Source: CAVQBC01 sp963848415
Lineage (GTDB): Bacteria > Actinomycetota > Thermoleophilia > Solirubrobacterales > Solirubrobacteraceae
Assembly: GCA_963848415.1 (NCBI GenBank)
Contig: CAWKDN010000003.1
Location: forward strand, 186,001 to 250,000
Direction: 5' to 3'
DNA length: 64,000 nucleotides
Position 1 is the first letter of the stretch; each line of letters starts with the position of its first letter. The position numbers were made by a program, and so were the translations under genes. Below the pieces are notes generated by a model. It did no database searches and was not told where the DNA came from. It saw only the letters and a program-made list of their open reading frames with translations. Shown here in pieces: positions 40,469 through 48,644 of this stretch.

Positions 40469-42091
40469 GTGGCCAACGGCGCGGACAGGGTCGACCGGGT
40501 CGCGCGCGAGGTCTTCGGCTTCAGCTCGCTGCGGCCCGGCCAGCGCGAGGGCATCGACAGCGTCCTGGCCGGCCGCGACACGCTGGTGGTCATGTCGACC
40601 GGCTCGGGGAAGTCGGCGGTCTACCAGATCGCGGGCCTGCTGACGCCCGGCGCGACCGTGGTGGTCTCCCCGCTGATCGCCCTCCAGCGCGACCAGCTCG
40701 AGGACCTGCTCGGTGAGGACGCCGGCGGGGCCGGGCAGCTGAACTCGACCGTGAAGGCCTCCGAGCGCACGCGCGTCTACGCCGAGCTGGCGGAGCAGAC
40801 ACTCGAGTTCGTGCTGCTGGCGCCCGAGCAGCTCGCCCGTCCCGACGTGCTCGACGAGCTGGCGGCCGCGCGGCCCTCGCTGCTGGTGATCGACGAGGCT
40901 CACTGCATCTCCGAGTGGGGACACGACTTCCGCCCCGACTACGTGCGGCTCGGCGCCGTCGCCGAAGCGCTGGGGCGCCCGCCGATCCTCGCACTCACCG
41001 CGACGGCCGCTCCGCCGGTGCGCGAGGAGATCGTCGAGCGGCTCGGCCTGCGCGACCCCGCGCTGGTCATTCGCGGCTTCGACCGGCCGAACCTGTACCT
41101 CGCCGTCGAGCATCACCCGCACGCGGACGCCCGCGACGAGGCGCTGCTCGAGGCCGCCGCGGCTGCCGCGTCGCCCGGGCTGCTCTACGTCGCCACGCGC
41201 AAGCGCTCAGAGGCGCTGGCCGGGGCGCTCAGGGACCGCGGGCGGCGAGCCGACGCTTACCACGCCGGGCTCCCCGACCGCCGGCGGACGGAGGTGCAGC
41301 GGGCGTTCATGGCCGGCGAGCTCGACGCCGTGGTGGCGACCACGGCGTTCGGGATGGGCGTCGACAAGCCCGACGTGCGGTGGGTGTTCCACGCCGAGCC
41401 GGCGGAGTCGCTGGACAGCTACTACCAGGAGATCGGCCGCGCGGGGCGCGACGGCGAGCCCGCGCAGATCCGCCTCTTCTACCGTCCGGAGGACCTCGGG
41501 CTGCGGCGCTTCTTCGCCGGCGCCGGGCACGTCCGCGCGGAGGACCTCCTCGGCGTCCTGGACGCTGTCGGCGACGGGCCGACCGAGCCCACGGAACTGC
41601 TGGCCGCCACCGAGCTGTCCGGCAGCCGCCTGACCACGGTCCTCAGCCGCCTCGAGGATGCGGGCGCGGTCGCGGTCACCCTCGCGGGTGAGGTCGAGCC
41701 GCTCGCGGGTGCGCCCCCGCGGGAGCAGGCGGTGGCCGCCGCGCTCGACGCGGCCGACCGGCGGCAGGAGTTCGACCGCTCGCGCGTGGGGATGATGCAG
41801 GCCTACGCCGAGACCGGCGGCTGCCGCCGGGCAGCGATCCTCAGCTACTTCGGCGAGCCGTTCGCGCCGCCGTGCGGCAACTGCGACAACTGCGTGGCCG
41901 GGCGCAGCCCGGCGCCGGACGAGACCCCGTTCGAGTCCGGCGCGCGCGTCCGCCACCCGAGCTGGGGCGCAGGCACGGTCCAGCAGAGCGAGGGCGGGCA
42001 GGTCACGATCGTCTTCGACACGAAGGGCTACCGGACCCTCGCGCTGGAGGTGGTGCTCGAACGTCGGCTGCTCGAACCGGAGCGGTCTTGA
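40469..42091 (+). CDS. recQ: RecQ-family ATP-dependent DNA helicase
   Basis: This 540-residue 3'-5' helicase is used in recombination and repair. It has the GSGKSAVYQ Walker A (about 45), VIDEAHCISEWGHDFRPDY (DEAH near 141), TATAAPPVREE, ATTAFGMGVDKPDVRW, QEIGRAGRDG and the RecQ zinc-binding Cys cluster CGNCDNC near residues 469-475. There is no HRDC domain. Instead residues ~491-535 (GARVRHPSWGAGTVQQSEG...TIVFDTKGYRTLAL) resemble the small C-terminal Tudor-like domain of UvrD/PcrA helicases, which can bind RNA polymerase. It starts at GTG 40469. Confidence 0.9.
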   Translation: MANGADRVDRVAREVFGFSSLRPGQREGIDSVLAGRDTLVVMSTGSGKSAVYQIAGLLTPGATVVVSPLIALQRDQLEDLLGEDAGGAGQLNSTVKASERTRVYAELAEQTLEFVLLAPEQLARPDVLDELAAARPSLLVIDEAHCISEWGHDFRPDYVRLGAVAEALGRPPILALTATAAPPVREEIVERLGLRDPALVIRGFDRPNLYLAVEHHPHADARDEALLEAAAAAASPGLLYVATRKRSEALAGALRDRGRRADAYHAGLPDRRRTEVQRAFMAGELDAVVATTAFGMGVDKPDVRWVFHAEPAESLDSYYQEIGRAGRDGEPAQIRLFYRPEDLGLRRFFAGAGHVRAEDLLGVLDAVGDGPTEPTELLAATELSGSRLTTVLSRLEDAGAVAVTLAGEVEPLAGAPPREQAVAAALDAADRRQEFDRSRVGMMQAYAETGGCRRAAILSYFGEPFAPPCGNCDNCVAGRSPAPDETPFESGARVRHPSWGAGTVQQSEGGQVTIVFDTKGYRTLALEVVLERRLLEPERS

Positions 42092-42281
42092 ACCCCGAGC
42101 GTCATGTTTCTGACCACCGGTTCATCCGAGAGCCGGGTTCGAGGAGTACCGTTCTCGGTTCAGACGCCCGTCCCGGAACCGGCGGCCGCGTCTCGGGAGT
42201 GTCGGCGACACGGCCTCACATCTGAACGGTGTTGGCCTGGGTCTCCTTCGAATGTGAATCGACCCTGTCCTTGATGCTCAC

Positions 42282-42292
42282 AGGGAGGTGAT
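42282..42292 (+). promoter_or_regulatory. Near-perfect ribosome binding site of the SigB-type gene
   Basis: AGGGAGGTGAT matches the anti-Shine-Dalgarno complement AAGGAGGTGAT at 10 of 11 bases and lies 7 nt before ATG 42299. Most other genes in the window have weak or no such site, so this sigma factor may be translated unusually well. The rest of the 207-bp gap after recQ (42092-42298) has no recognised promoter. Confidence 0.75.
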
Positions 42293-42298
42293 ACGACC

Positions 42299-43141
42299 AT
42301 GTTCATCGACTCGTCGAAGCCGCGGGTGTCCCCGGCTCGCGACATGACGATCGAGCGCGAGGCGTTCGAGCGCCTGCAAGCTCACCGGGAACCAGCGGAT
42401 CGCAACGCCCTCTTCCACCGCTTCCTGCCGCTCGCGACCTCGCTGGCGGCGCGCTACCGTCATACCTCGGAACCCTTCGAGGACCTGCGCCAGGTGGCCT
42501 CGCTCGGCCTCTTGAAGGCGATCGAGCGCTTCGACCCGGGCAAGGGGACGGCGTTCTCGTCCTTCGCGGTGCCGACCATCCTCGGCGAGCTGCGGCGCCA
42601 CTTCCGCGACACGACGTGGATCGTGCGCGTGCCGCGCGACCTGCAGGACCTCGCCAACCAGCTCGATCGCGTCTCGGCCGGGCTCGAGGCCGAGCTCGGC
42701 CGAGCGCCGACGACGCGCGAGCTCGCCGACCATCTCAAGACGAGCGAGGAGCGGATCCTCGAGGCCCGCGAGGTCGCGGCCTCGCATCGCGCGAGCTCGC
42801 TGGACGAGCCGGTCTTCGACGACGACGGCGGGCGGGCGACCCTCGGCGATCTGATCGGCGCCGCCGACGGCGGGCTCGATCGCGCCGAGGACGCGATCAC
42901 CATCGAGATGCTGGTCCGCACGCTCGGCGAGCGCGAGCGCGAGATCCTGCGCCTGCGCTTCGAGGAAGACCTCAAGCAGTCAGAGATCGGCGAACGGCTC
43001 GGGATCTCCCAGATGCACGTCTCGCGGCTGATCCGTCAGTCGATCGAGCGGCTCGAGCTCGCGGCCGCGTCGGGCGCGAAGGGCCGCGAACGGCCGGTCT
43101 GCTCGAGCGCGCGCCCGCCGATCCGGCTGCTCGCGAGCTGA
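42299..43141 (+). CDS. SigB/SigF-type RNA polymerase sigma factor
   Basis: This 280-residue general stress-type sigma factor has region 2 (YRHTSEPFEDLRQVASLGLLKAIERFDPGKGTAFSSFAVPTILGELRRHFRD), region 3 (LGRAPTTRELADHL) and region 4 (LGEREREILRLRFEEDLKQSEIGERLGISQMHVSRLIRQ). The features match the SigB/SigF/SigG family controlled by anti-sigma partners, but no anti-sigma or anti-anti-sigma gene is adjacent. It ends head to head with a minus-strand small gene, separated by a strong hairpin. Candidate target promoters are noted at 25847 and 43417. Confidence 0.92.
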   Translation: MFIDSSKPRVSPARDMTIEREAFERLQAHREPADRNALFHRFLPLATSLAARYRHTSEPFEDLRQVASLGLLKAIERFDPGKGTAFSSFAVPTILGELRRHFRDTTWIVRVPRDLQDLANQLDRVSAGLEAELGRAPTTRELADHLKTSEERILEAREVAASHRASSLDEPVFDDDGGRATLGDLIGAADGGLDRAEDAITIEMLVRTLGEREREILRLRFEEDLKQSEIGERLGISQMHVSRLIRQSIERLELAAASGAKGRERPVCSSARPPIRLLAS

Positions 43142-43149
43142 GGCAGGGC

Positions 43150-43181
43150 GTGGGAGGCCCGCCGCGCGGCGCGCCTCCCAC
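43150..43181. terminator. Bidirectional hairpin terminator
   Basis: GTGGGAGGC (43150-43158) and GCCTCCCAC (43173-43181) form the outer stem, and the inner GCCGCGCGGC is itself a palindrome. It lies between two convergent genes and has no T-tract. Confidence 0.75.
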
Positions 43182-43189
43182 CCAGAGAC

Positions 43190-43382
43190 TCAGAGGCCGG
43201 GGATGCCGCCGCCGCCCAGCTTGGACATCACGTCCTGCGGCTCGAGGCCGAACTTCGACAGCAGGCCCGAGTCGCGCTCGGGGTCGACCTGGTCGGGCAG
43301 CTCCTGTCTCGGCCTGACCTGCCTGGTCGGCGTTGCCCTGCTCGCGGATGAGGTCGAGGACCTTGTCCTTGGGGATCTCCAT
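43190..43382 (-). pseudogene. Small hypothetical protein, frameshifted
   Basis: The start MEIPKDKVLDLIREQGNADQAGQA (ATG 43382) is followed, after one extra base near 43306-43312, by QELPDQVDPERDSGLLSKFGLEPQDVMSKLGGGGIPGL in the next frame down to the stop at 43190. Both parts look like one ~63-residue protein of a small conserved actinobacterial type (name unknown to me). A putative SigB-type promoter lies 35 nt upstream of the start. The frame difference is one base, so it is either a sequencing error or a recent mutation. Confidence 0.65.
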
Positions 43383-43416
43383 GTGCGCCTCCTGGCGGCT
43401 GTGGGGTGCCCGATCC

Positions 43417-43443
43417 TTTCCCGCGCCGTCGACCGGGCCAAAC
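43417..43443 (-). promoter_or_regulatory. Putative SigB-type promoter
   Basis: On the minus strand GTTT (43440-43443) and GGGAAA (43417-43422) are 17 nt apart, the same arrangement and the same CGGTTTGGCC context as at 25870. The ATG of the small gene follows 35 nt downstream. Confidence 0.4.
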
Positions 43444-43481
43444 CGGCGGCGCGAGCGACGTCACGACCGTGACGGCGCCGC

Positions 43482-44435
43482 TCAGGAGGCCGTGCTCGGG
43501 CGCTGCTTCGGGCTGGCCTCGTCGCGCTCCTCGAGCTGCAGCTCGCGCTCGGCCGGCTTGCCCGCCTCGAGCTGACGGCTGCGCTCGGTCTCGGCGTTGA
43601 GCTCGGCGCCCAGCAGGATCGCGATGTTGGTGATCCACAGCCAGACGAGGAAGACGATGACGCCGCCGAGCGCGCCGTAGGTCTTGTCGTAGGAGCCGAA
43701 GTTCGCGACGTAGAAGGCGAAGCCGAGCGAGGCGAGGATCCAGACGACCAGGGCCAGCAGGCTGCCCGGCGTGACCCACTTGAAGCCCGGCAGCTTCGCG
43801 TTCGGGGAGGCGAAGTAGAGGATCGCGAGCATCAGCGCGATGCACAGCAGCATCGCCGGCCACTTCGCGTAGCGCCAGACCGTCAGCGCGGTCGAGCCGA
43901 GCCCGACGGCCTCGCCGGCGGCGGTGGCCAGCGGGCCGCTGAAGACGAGCGCGAGCGCCGTCAGGGCGACGAGCAGCACCAGGACGAGCGTCACCAGCAT
44001 CTGCAGCGGGCGCAGCTTGTAGAACGCGCGCCCCTCGTCGACCTCGTAGATGTGGTTCGAGGCGCGCATGAAGGCGCCCACGTAGCCCGAGGCGCTCCAC
44101 AGCGCGGCGACCACGCCCACGATCAGCATGATCCCGGCCCGCCCCTGGTTGGCCGTGATCGACTCGATCGGCCCCTGGAAGGTCTGCACCGCGGAGGCCG
44201 GGCCGAGCTGGCTGACGGTGTCGGTGATGACGCGGATGACCGTCGCCGGGTCGACCACGAGGCCGACGATCGAGACCATCGCGATCAGCGCCGGGAAGAG
44301 CGACAGGACGGCGTAGTACGTCAAGGCCGCGGCCCAGTCGGTCAGCTCGTCCTCCTTGAACTCGGTGAACGTGCGCTTGAGGGTCTGGAGCTTGGAGCGA
44401 CCCTGCAGGTCGGTCGGGCTGTCTGGAGCGGCCAC
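43482..44435 (-). CDS. YihY/virulence factor BrkB family membrane protein
   Basis: The 317-residue inner-membrane protein has six predicted helices and the YihY/BrkB landmarks WAAALTYYAVLSLFPALIAMVSIVG, NQGRAGIMLIVGVVAALWSASGYVGAFMRA, GSLLALVVWILASLGFAFYVANFGSYDKTYGALGGVIVFLVWLWITNIAILLGAELNAE. The family's role is not settled (proposed links to envelope transport or resistance). It is not a ribonuclease BN despite old annotations. The C-terminus is charged. The gene ends 39 bp beyond the GTTT element of the small upstream stress gene. Confidence 0.92.
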   Translation of the reverse strand: MAAPDSPTDLQGRSKLQTLKRTFTEFKEDELTDWAAALTYYAVLSLFPALIAMVSIVGLVVDPATVIRVITDTVSQLGPASAVQTFQGPIESITANQGRAGIMLIVGVVAALWSASGYVGAFMRASNHIYEVDEGRAFYKLRPLQMLVTLVLVLLVALTALALVFSGPLATAAGEAVGLGSTALTVWRYAKWPAMLLCIALMLAILYFASPNAKLPGFKWVTPGSLLALVVWILASLGFAFYVANFGSYDKTYGALGGVIVFLVWLWITNIAILLGAELNAETERSRQLEAGKPAERELQLEERDEASPKQRPSTAS

Positions 44436-44515
44436 GCGCGGGCCTTACCCCTCGCCGCGACGGCGCGGACCCGCCCGTGTCAGCGCGATGACCTCTCGCT
44501 GTCTGGCAACGCGCG

Positions 44516-45571
44516 TCAGGGATCGCGGCGGCCGACGCCGCTGAGCAGCTCGCGGACGCGGGCCGGTCCGCTGGTCTTCGGATCGAGCGGCGGGGTCGGC
44601 GATCCGGCTCCGTCGCGGATGCCGCCGAGCAGCTCGAGCAGCGCCTCGTCGGCGCCGCGGGTCGGCGTCCAGCCGAGCTCCTCGCGCGCGCGGGAGGCGT
44701 CCAGCAGCGGCACGGCGCGGCCCATGTCCAGCCAGCCCGGCGGCGTGGGCTGCAGGCGCAGCTTCCATGTCGCGTCGGCGAGCCCGCGCAGCACGCGCGC
44801 CGGGACCCGGACGCGGCGGGCGTCGAGCAGGCGCGCCAGCGTCGCGGGATCGATGACCGGCTCGGCCGTGACGTTGTAGGCGCCGCGGGCCTGCGGATCG
44901 AGCGCCGCCAAGCGGTAGGCGTCGCCCACGTCGCGCGAGTGCACGGCCTGGAAGACGAGCCGGTCGACGTCGGGCACGACCGGGATCAGCCCGGGCCGGA
45001 CGAGCGGCGAGGGCACGAACGGGCCGGCGAACAGCCGGCGGATCCCGGTGGCCGCGCCGCGCTGGAAGATCAGCGTGGGCCGCAGGCGCACGCAGCGCAG
45101 GCGCGGATGCTCGCGCTCGACGCGGTCGAGCGCCCGCTCGGCGGCCACCTTGTGCCGGGAGTAGAACGAGGTGCTGATCCCGGTCGCCGGCCACGACTCG
45201 TCCACGCGCCGGTCCTTCGGCCCGGGCGCGTAGGCGCCGACCGACGAGGCGTGCACGAGCGCTCCGGCGCCCGCCGCCGCGGCCGCCGCGAACACGCGTG
45301 CGGATCCGTCGACGTTGGCCGCGTGCAGCTTGGCCTCGTCGCGCGAGGGCTGGATCAGCCAGGCGAGGTGGATCACCGCCGCCGCGTCCTCGAAGTGCGG
45401 CTCGAGGCGGTCGGCGACGACGTCGACGGCCTCCCAGCGCGTCCTGGGCATCTCCCAGGCGGGACGGCGCCGGGCGAGGCCGACGATCTCCGTCACGCGC
45501 GGATCGTCCGCAAGGGCCCGCACGACGCTCGTGCCCACGTTCCCGGTCGCGCCGGTGACGACGATCCGCAC
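44516..45571 (-). CDS. NAD-dependent epimerase/dehydratase (extended SDR)
   Basis: The 351-residue extended SDR begins MRIVVTGATGNVGTSV (GTG 45571). It has the NAD motif GATGNVG, HLAWLIQP, HASSVGAYAPG with the catalytic Ser, and YSRHK (Tyr/Lys). The C-terminal half holds the substrate domain (RLRPTLIFQRGAATG, HSRDVGDAYRLA). It resembles nucleotide-sugar epimerases or dehydratases, but the substrate is open; steroid or anthocyanidin-type reductases are also possible. No closely coupled gene is adjacent. GTG 45571 is preferred because it sits directly before the Rossmann strand. Confidence 0.85.
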   Translation of the reverse strand: MRIVVTGATGNVGTSVVRALADDPRVTEIVGLARRRPAWEMPRTRWEAVDVVADRLEPHFEDAAAVIHLAWLIQPSRDEAKLHAANVDGSARVFAAAAAAGAGALVHASSVGAYAPGPKDRRVDESWPATGISTSFYSRHKVAAERALDRVEREHPRLRCVRLRPTLIFQRGAATGIRRLFAGPFVPSPLVRPGLIPVVPDVDRLVFQAVHSRDVGDAYRLAALDPQARGAYNVTAEPVIDPATLARLLDARRVRVPARVLRGLADATWKLRLQPTPPGWLDMGRAVPLLDASRAREELGWTPTRGADEALLELLGGIRDGAGSPTPPLDPKTSGPARVRELLSGVGRRDP

Positions 45572-45604
45572 GCGCGGAGTCTGCCTGCTGGCCGCCCGTC
45601 GCAA

Positions 45605-45850
45605 ACCCGGCCCACAACGAGCGAGGCCGCCGCGCCGGGGTGAGCGCGACGGCCTCTATGAGTTCGGCTCGGGGAGACGGGGAGGAGGGAGAGTCGTCCC
45701 GGGGAGCCGAGGTATGTGTCCTGCCGGCCTGGGTCCAAGAGACCGGCGTATATGGGGACAGGCGGGAATCCTGCCAGCGGCGCCACGCACCGTGGGTGGG
45801 GGTTGCAGGCGTGTCGGGGTGCGGCCAGCCGTACCGCCGCCCCGGCGGCG
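45605..45850. other. Non-coding gap with several inverted repeats
   Basis: This 280-bp gap between two minus-strand genes has no convincing gene. It has a long imperfect hairpin TCGGCTC (45664-45670)/GAGCCGA (45704-45710) with an AG-rich loop, and a GCCGG (45723-45727)/CCGGC (45743-45747) stem. The region is less GC-rich than coding DNA in places (GTATGTGTC, CGTATATGG). It could be the leader of the downstream epimerase gene, but no known riboswitch class was recognised. Confidence 0.4.
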
Positions 45851-45852
45851 CG

Positions 45853-47638
45853 TCAGCGGGTCAACAGCTCCTGCAGCTTGCCCTTGATCGACTGGCGGAC
45901 GATGGCGCCCGACGCCGGATCGCCGGCCGCCAGCGCCTTGGCCATCCCCGCGGCCTGCTCGAAGCGGATGTGGGGCGGCAGCGGCGGCACCTCGGGGTCA
46001 GTGATCGCCTCCAGCACGACCGGCCGGTCGGCCGCCAGCGCCGTGTCCCACGCCTCGGAGACCTGATCGGGCGCGTCGACGCGCAGCCCCGTGAAGCCGA
46101 GCAGCTCGGCGTAGCGGGCGTAGGGGAAGTCCGGGGTCACCTGGGAGGCCTCGAGCTTCGCGTCGCCCGACATCACCCGCTGCTCCCAGGTGACCTGGTT
46201 GAGGTCGCGGTTGTTGAGCACGAGCACGATCAGGCGCGGGTCGGCCCACCGCCGCCAGTACTTGCCGACGTCGATGAGCGCGTTGATGCCGTTCATCTGC
46301 ATCGCCCCGTCGCCCTCTATCGCGATCACGGGGCGGTCGGGATGAACGAACTTCGCGGCGATCGCGTAGGGCAGCGCCGGCCCCATCGTCGCCAGCGTGC
46401 CCGAGAGCGCGCCGCGCATGCCGCGGCGGAAGCGCAGGTGCCGCGCGTACCAGTTGGTGCCCGAGCCGGAGTCGGCGGTGACGATGACGTTCTCGGGCAG
46501 GCGCGGGCTGAGCTCGTTGAAGACCTTCAGCGGGTTCAGCGGCTCGGCGGGCAGCTCGCCGCGCTCTCCCAGCAGCCGCCACCAGCGCTCGACCCCTTCG
46601 GCGATGCCCTCCTGCCAGCTGCGGTCGGCCTTGCGCTCCAGCCGCGGCAGCAGCGCGCGCAGCGTCTCGCGCGCGCGTCCCCGACCAGGTTGACCTCCAT
46701 CGGATAGCGAATGCCGAGCATCGTCGCGTCGATGTCGATCTGCACCCCGCGGGCGCTGCCGGGCTCGGGCAGCCACTCGCTGTAGGGAAAGCCCGAGCCG
46801 ATCATCAGCAGCGTGTCGCAGTGCTCGATCATGTCGTCGCTCGGCGCGGTGCCCAGCAGCCCGATCGCGCCGGTCACCCACGGCAGGTCGTCGGGCAGGA
46901 CGTCGCGCCCGTTGAGCGCCTTGGCGACGCCGCAGCCGAGCCTGTCGGCCAGCGCCTCGAGCTCGGCCGCCGCCCCGCGCGCGCCGGCGCCCGCCAGCAC
47001 GGCGACCTTCTCGCCGGCGTTGAGCACCGCCGCGGCGCGGTCGAGGTCGGCGTCCTCGGGCAGCACCCGCGGGCGGGGGAGGGGACCGCCGGAGATCACG
47101 GCGCCGTGGACGCGCGGCGGGGCCTCGATCGCCTCCTCCTGCAGGTCGGTCGGGACGATCACGCACGTGACCGAGCGCGTCCCGCGCGCGATCTGCACGG
47201 CGCGGTCGATGAGGTGGGTGACCTGCGCGGGGGCGACCGCCATCTGCACGTACGCGCTCTGGCGACGTCCTTGAACAGCGAGACCAGGTCGACCTCCTGC
47301 TGGAAGCTGCCGCCGAGCGAGATCGACTTCTGCTGGCCGACGATGGCGACGACCGGCTGGTGGTCGAGCTTGGCGTCGTAGAGCCCGTTGAGCAGGTGGA
47401 TGGCGCCCGGGCCGGAGGTTGCCAGGCAGACGCCGACGTCGCCGCTGAACTTCGCGTGGGCGCAGGCCATCAGCGCCGCCAGCTCCTCGTGCGCGGCCTG
47501 GACGAACTCGATCTCCTCGCCGTGCTCGTGGAAGCCGCCGAGGATGCCGTTGATGCCGTCGCCGGGGTAGCCGTAGATCGTCCGGATGCCGTGGCCGCGC
47601 AGGCGGCTGAGGATGTGGGCGCCGACGGTCTCGGCCAT
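45853..47638 (-). pseudogene. Thiamine-diphosphate enzyme, pyruvate oxidase-like (PoxB/YdaP), two frameshifts
   Basis: The three domains of a pyruvate oxidase/dehydrogenase-type enzyme can be read across three frames. The N-terminal part (from ATG 47638) has YGYPGDGING, the Glu of EFVQAAHEE and AHAKFSGDVGVCLATSGPG. After a shift near 47258-47262 the middle FAD-type domain begins (YVQMAVAPAQVTHLIDRA). After a second shift near 46671-46680, in a GCGCGCGCG run, the C-terminal ThDP-binding domain follows, with GDGAMQMNGINALI and NNRDLNQVTWEQ. Each shift amounts to +2 or -1 base. Restored, the enzyme would be about 594 residues and would convert pyruvate to acetate at a quinone or O2. Confidence 0.8.
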
Positions 47639-47770
47639 GGGGGTCCTTCCTTCGGGGAGTCAGGCGCGCCCTACCCACCCGCGCCGGGCGTGACTCAGCT
47701 CAAGGAGGCGGCGCCGATCCTCCCGACGGCTCGGAGACCGGGCTCACGTTCTCGGCGACCGGCGATCCCC

Positions 47771-47784
47771 AGCTACCGATAGCT
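47771..47784. promoter_or_regulatory. Inverted repeat between divergent genes
   Basis: AGCTA-CCGA-TAGCT (47771-47784) is a short perfect inverted repeat in the 291-bp gap between the pyruvate oxidase-like gene and the secreted-protein gene. It may be an operator. The rest of the gap shows no gene; a GAAGGGGGAG ribosome binding site serves the right-hand gene. Confidence 0.4.
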
Positions 47785-47929
47785 ACGCGAGAGGTGCGAC
47801 TCGACCGCGAGGGAACTCACGAGTTGCGGCGGACTCGACAGAAAGTTCGGGGGTGGCCCCTGATGCCATCCGGCACGGGATCCACGAGGCTCGAAAGCTC
47901 AATCAACCCTTACCGAAGGGGGAGCTCAG

Positions 47930-48643
47930 ATGCGCATGAGCCGGATCTGCGGCGCCGCCGGCGTCGCCCTGATGCTCGCGGGCGCGACAGCGACCGCCTC
48001 CGCGAGCCCGACCGTCGCGGTCGACCGCGAGTGCTACCTGCCGAACCAGCCGGTGCAACTCAGTGGCTCGGGCTTCACTCCGAGCGGCGTCGTCCGAGTG
48101 AGCGTGACCGACGAGAGCGGTGGCGGAGGGAACTTGGACACCCAGGCCGGAGCTGATGGCTCGCTGACCAACGCATTCGGGCTCAATAGGTCGTTCCTGT
48201 CGTCGGACGGCTTCCCGAAGATCTATGGCCTCGGGGCCATGGACCAGACGCTCCTGGACCAGGGCGCGTCACCGGAGTCAGCGGCCGGATTGACCGTGTT
48301 CTGGTTCAGCGACACCGGGGCCGCGGTGGACGCATGGGACGACCGGGTGATCCGGCCGAAGGCGAGGACCAGGTTCCGCGTCTACGGAATGAACGACGAC
48401 GTCGGCAAGCAGGTCTACGCGCATTACCTGCGTAGCGGCAAGGCCGTCAAGAGCGTGGCGCTGGGACAACTGAAGGGGCCGTGCGGCGAGCTCGACGTCC
48501 GCAAGCGCCAGTTCGCGTTCAAGCCGGTCCCCGCTGGTCTCTATCGGGTCGTGTTCAGCAGCTCGGCGCGGTACTCCAGCTCGACCGCGAACGTCGCCTA
48601 CGCCAAGCGCCTGCGGGTCAGCGCGCGGTACGCGGTCGACTGA
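47930..48643 (+). CDS. Secreted hypothetical protein
   Basis: The 237-residue protein has a Sec signal peptide (MRMSRICGAAGVALMLAGATATASASPT, cleavage likely after ASA near residue 26). The mature part starts with CYLPNQPVQLSGSGFTPSGVVRVSVTD, similar in style to IPT/TIG-like or other extracellular Ig-like beta domains. Two Cys residues in the mature chain (CYLPNQ, PCGELD) could form a disulfide. Codon usage is somewhat less GC-biased than in neighbours. A good ribosome binding site precedes ATG 47930. The function is unknown. Confidence 0.75.
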   Translation: MRMSRICGAAGVALMLAGATATASASPTVAVDRECYLPNQPVQLSGSGFTPSGVVRVSVTDESGGGGNLDTQAGADGSLTNAFGLNRSFLSSDGFPKIYGLGAMDQTLLDQGASPESAAGLTVFWFSDTGAAVDAWDDRVIRPKARTRFRVYGMNDDVGKQVYAHYLRSGKAVKSVALGQLKGPCGELDVRKRQFAFKPVPAGLYRVVFSSSARYSSSTANVAYAKRLRVSARYAVD

Positions 48644-48644
48644 G

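Noticed and set aside
43482..44435. Calling the YihY/BrkB protein ribonuclease BN
   Set aside because: This is a known historic misannotation; the protein has six membrane helices and no nuclease motif.
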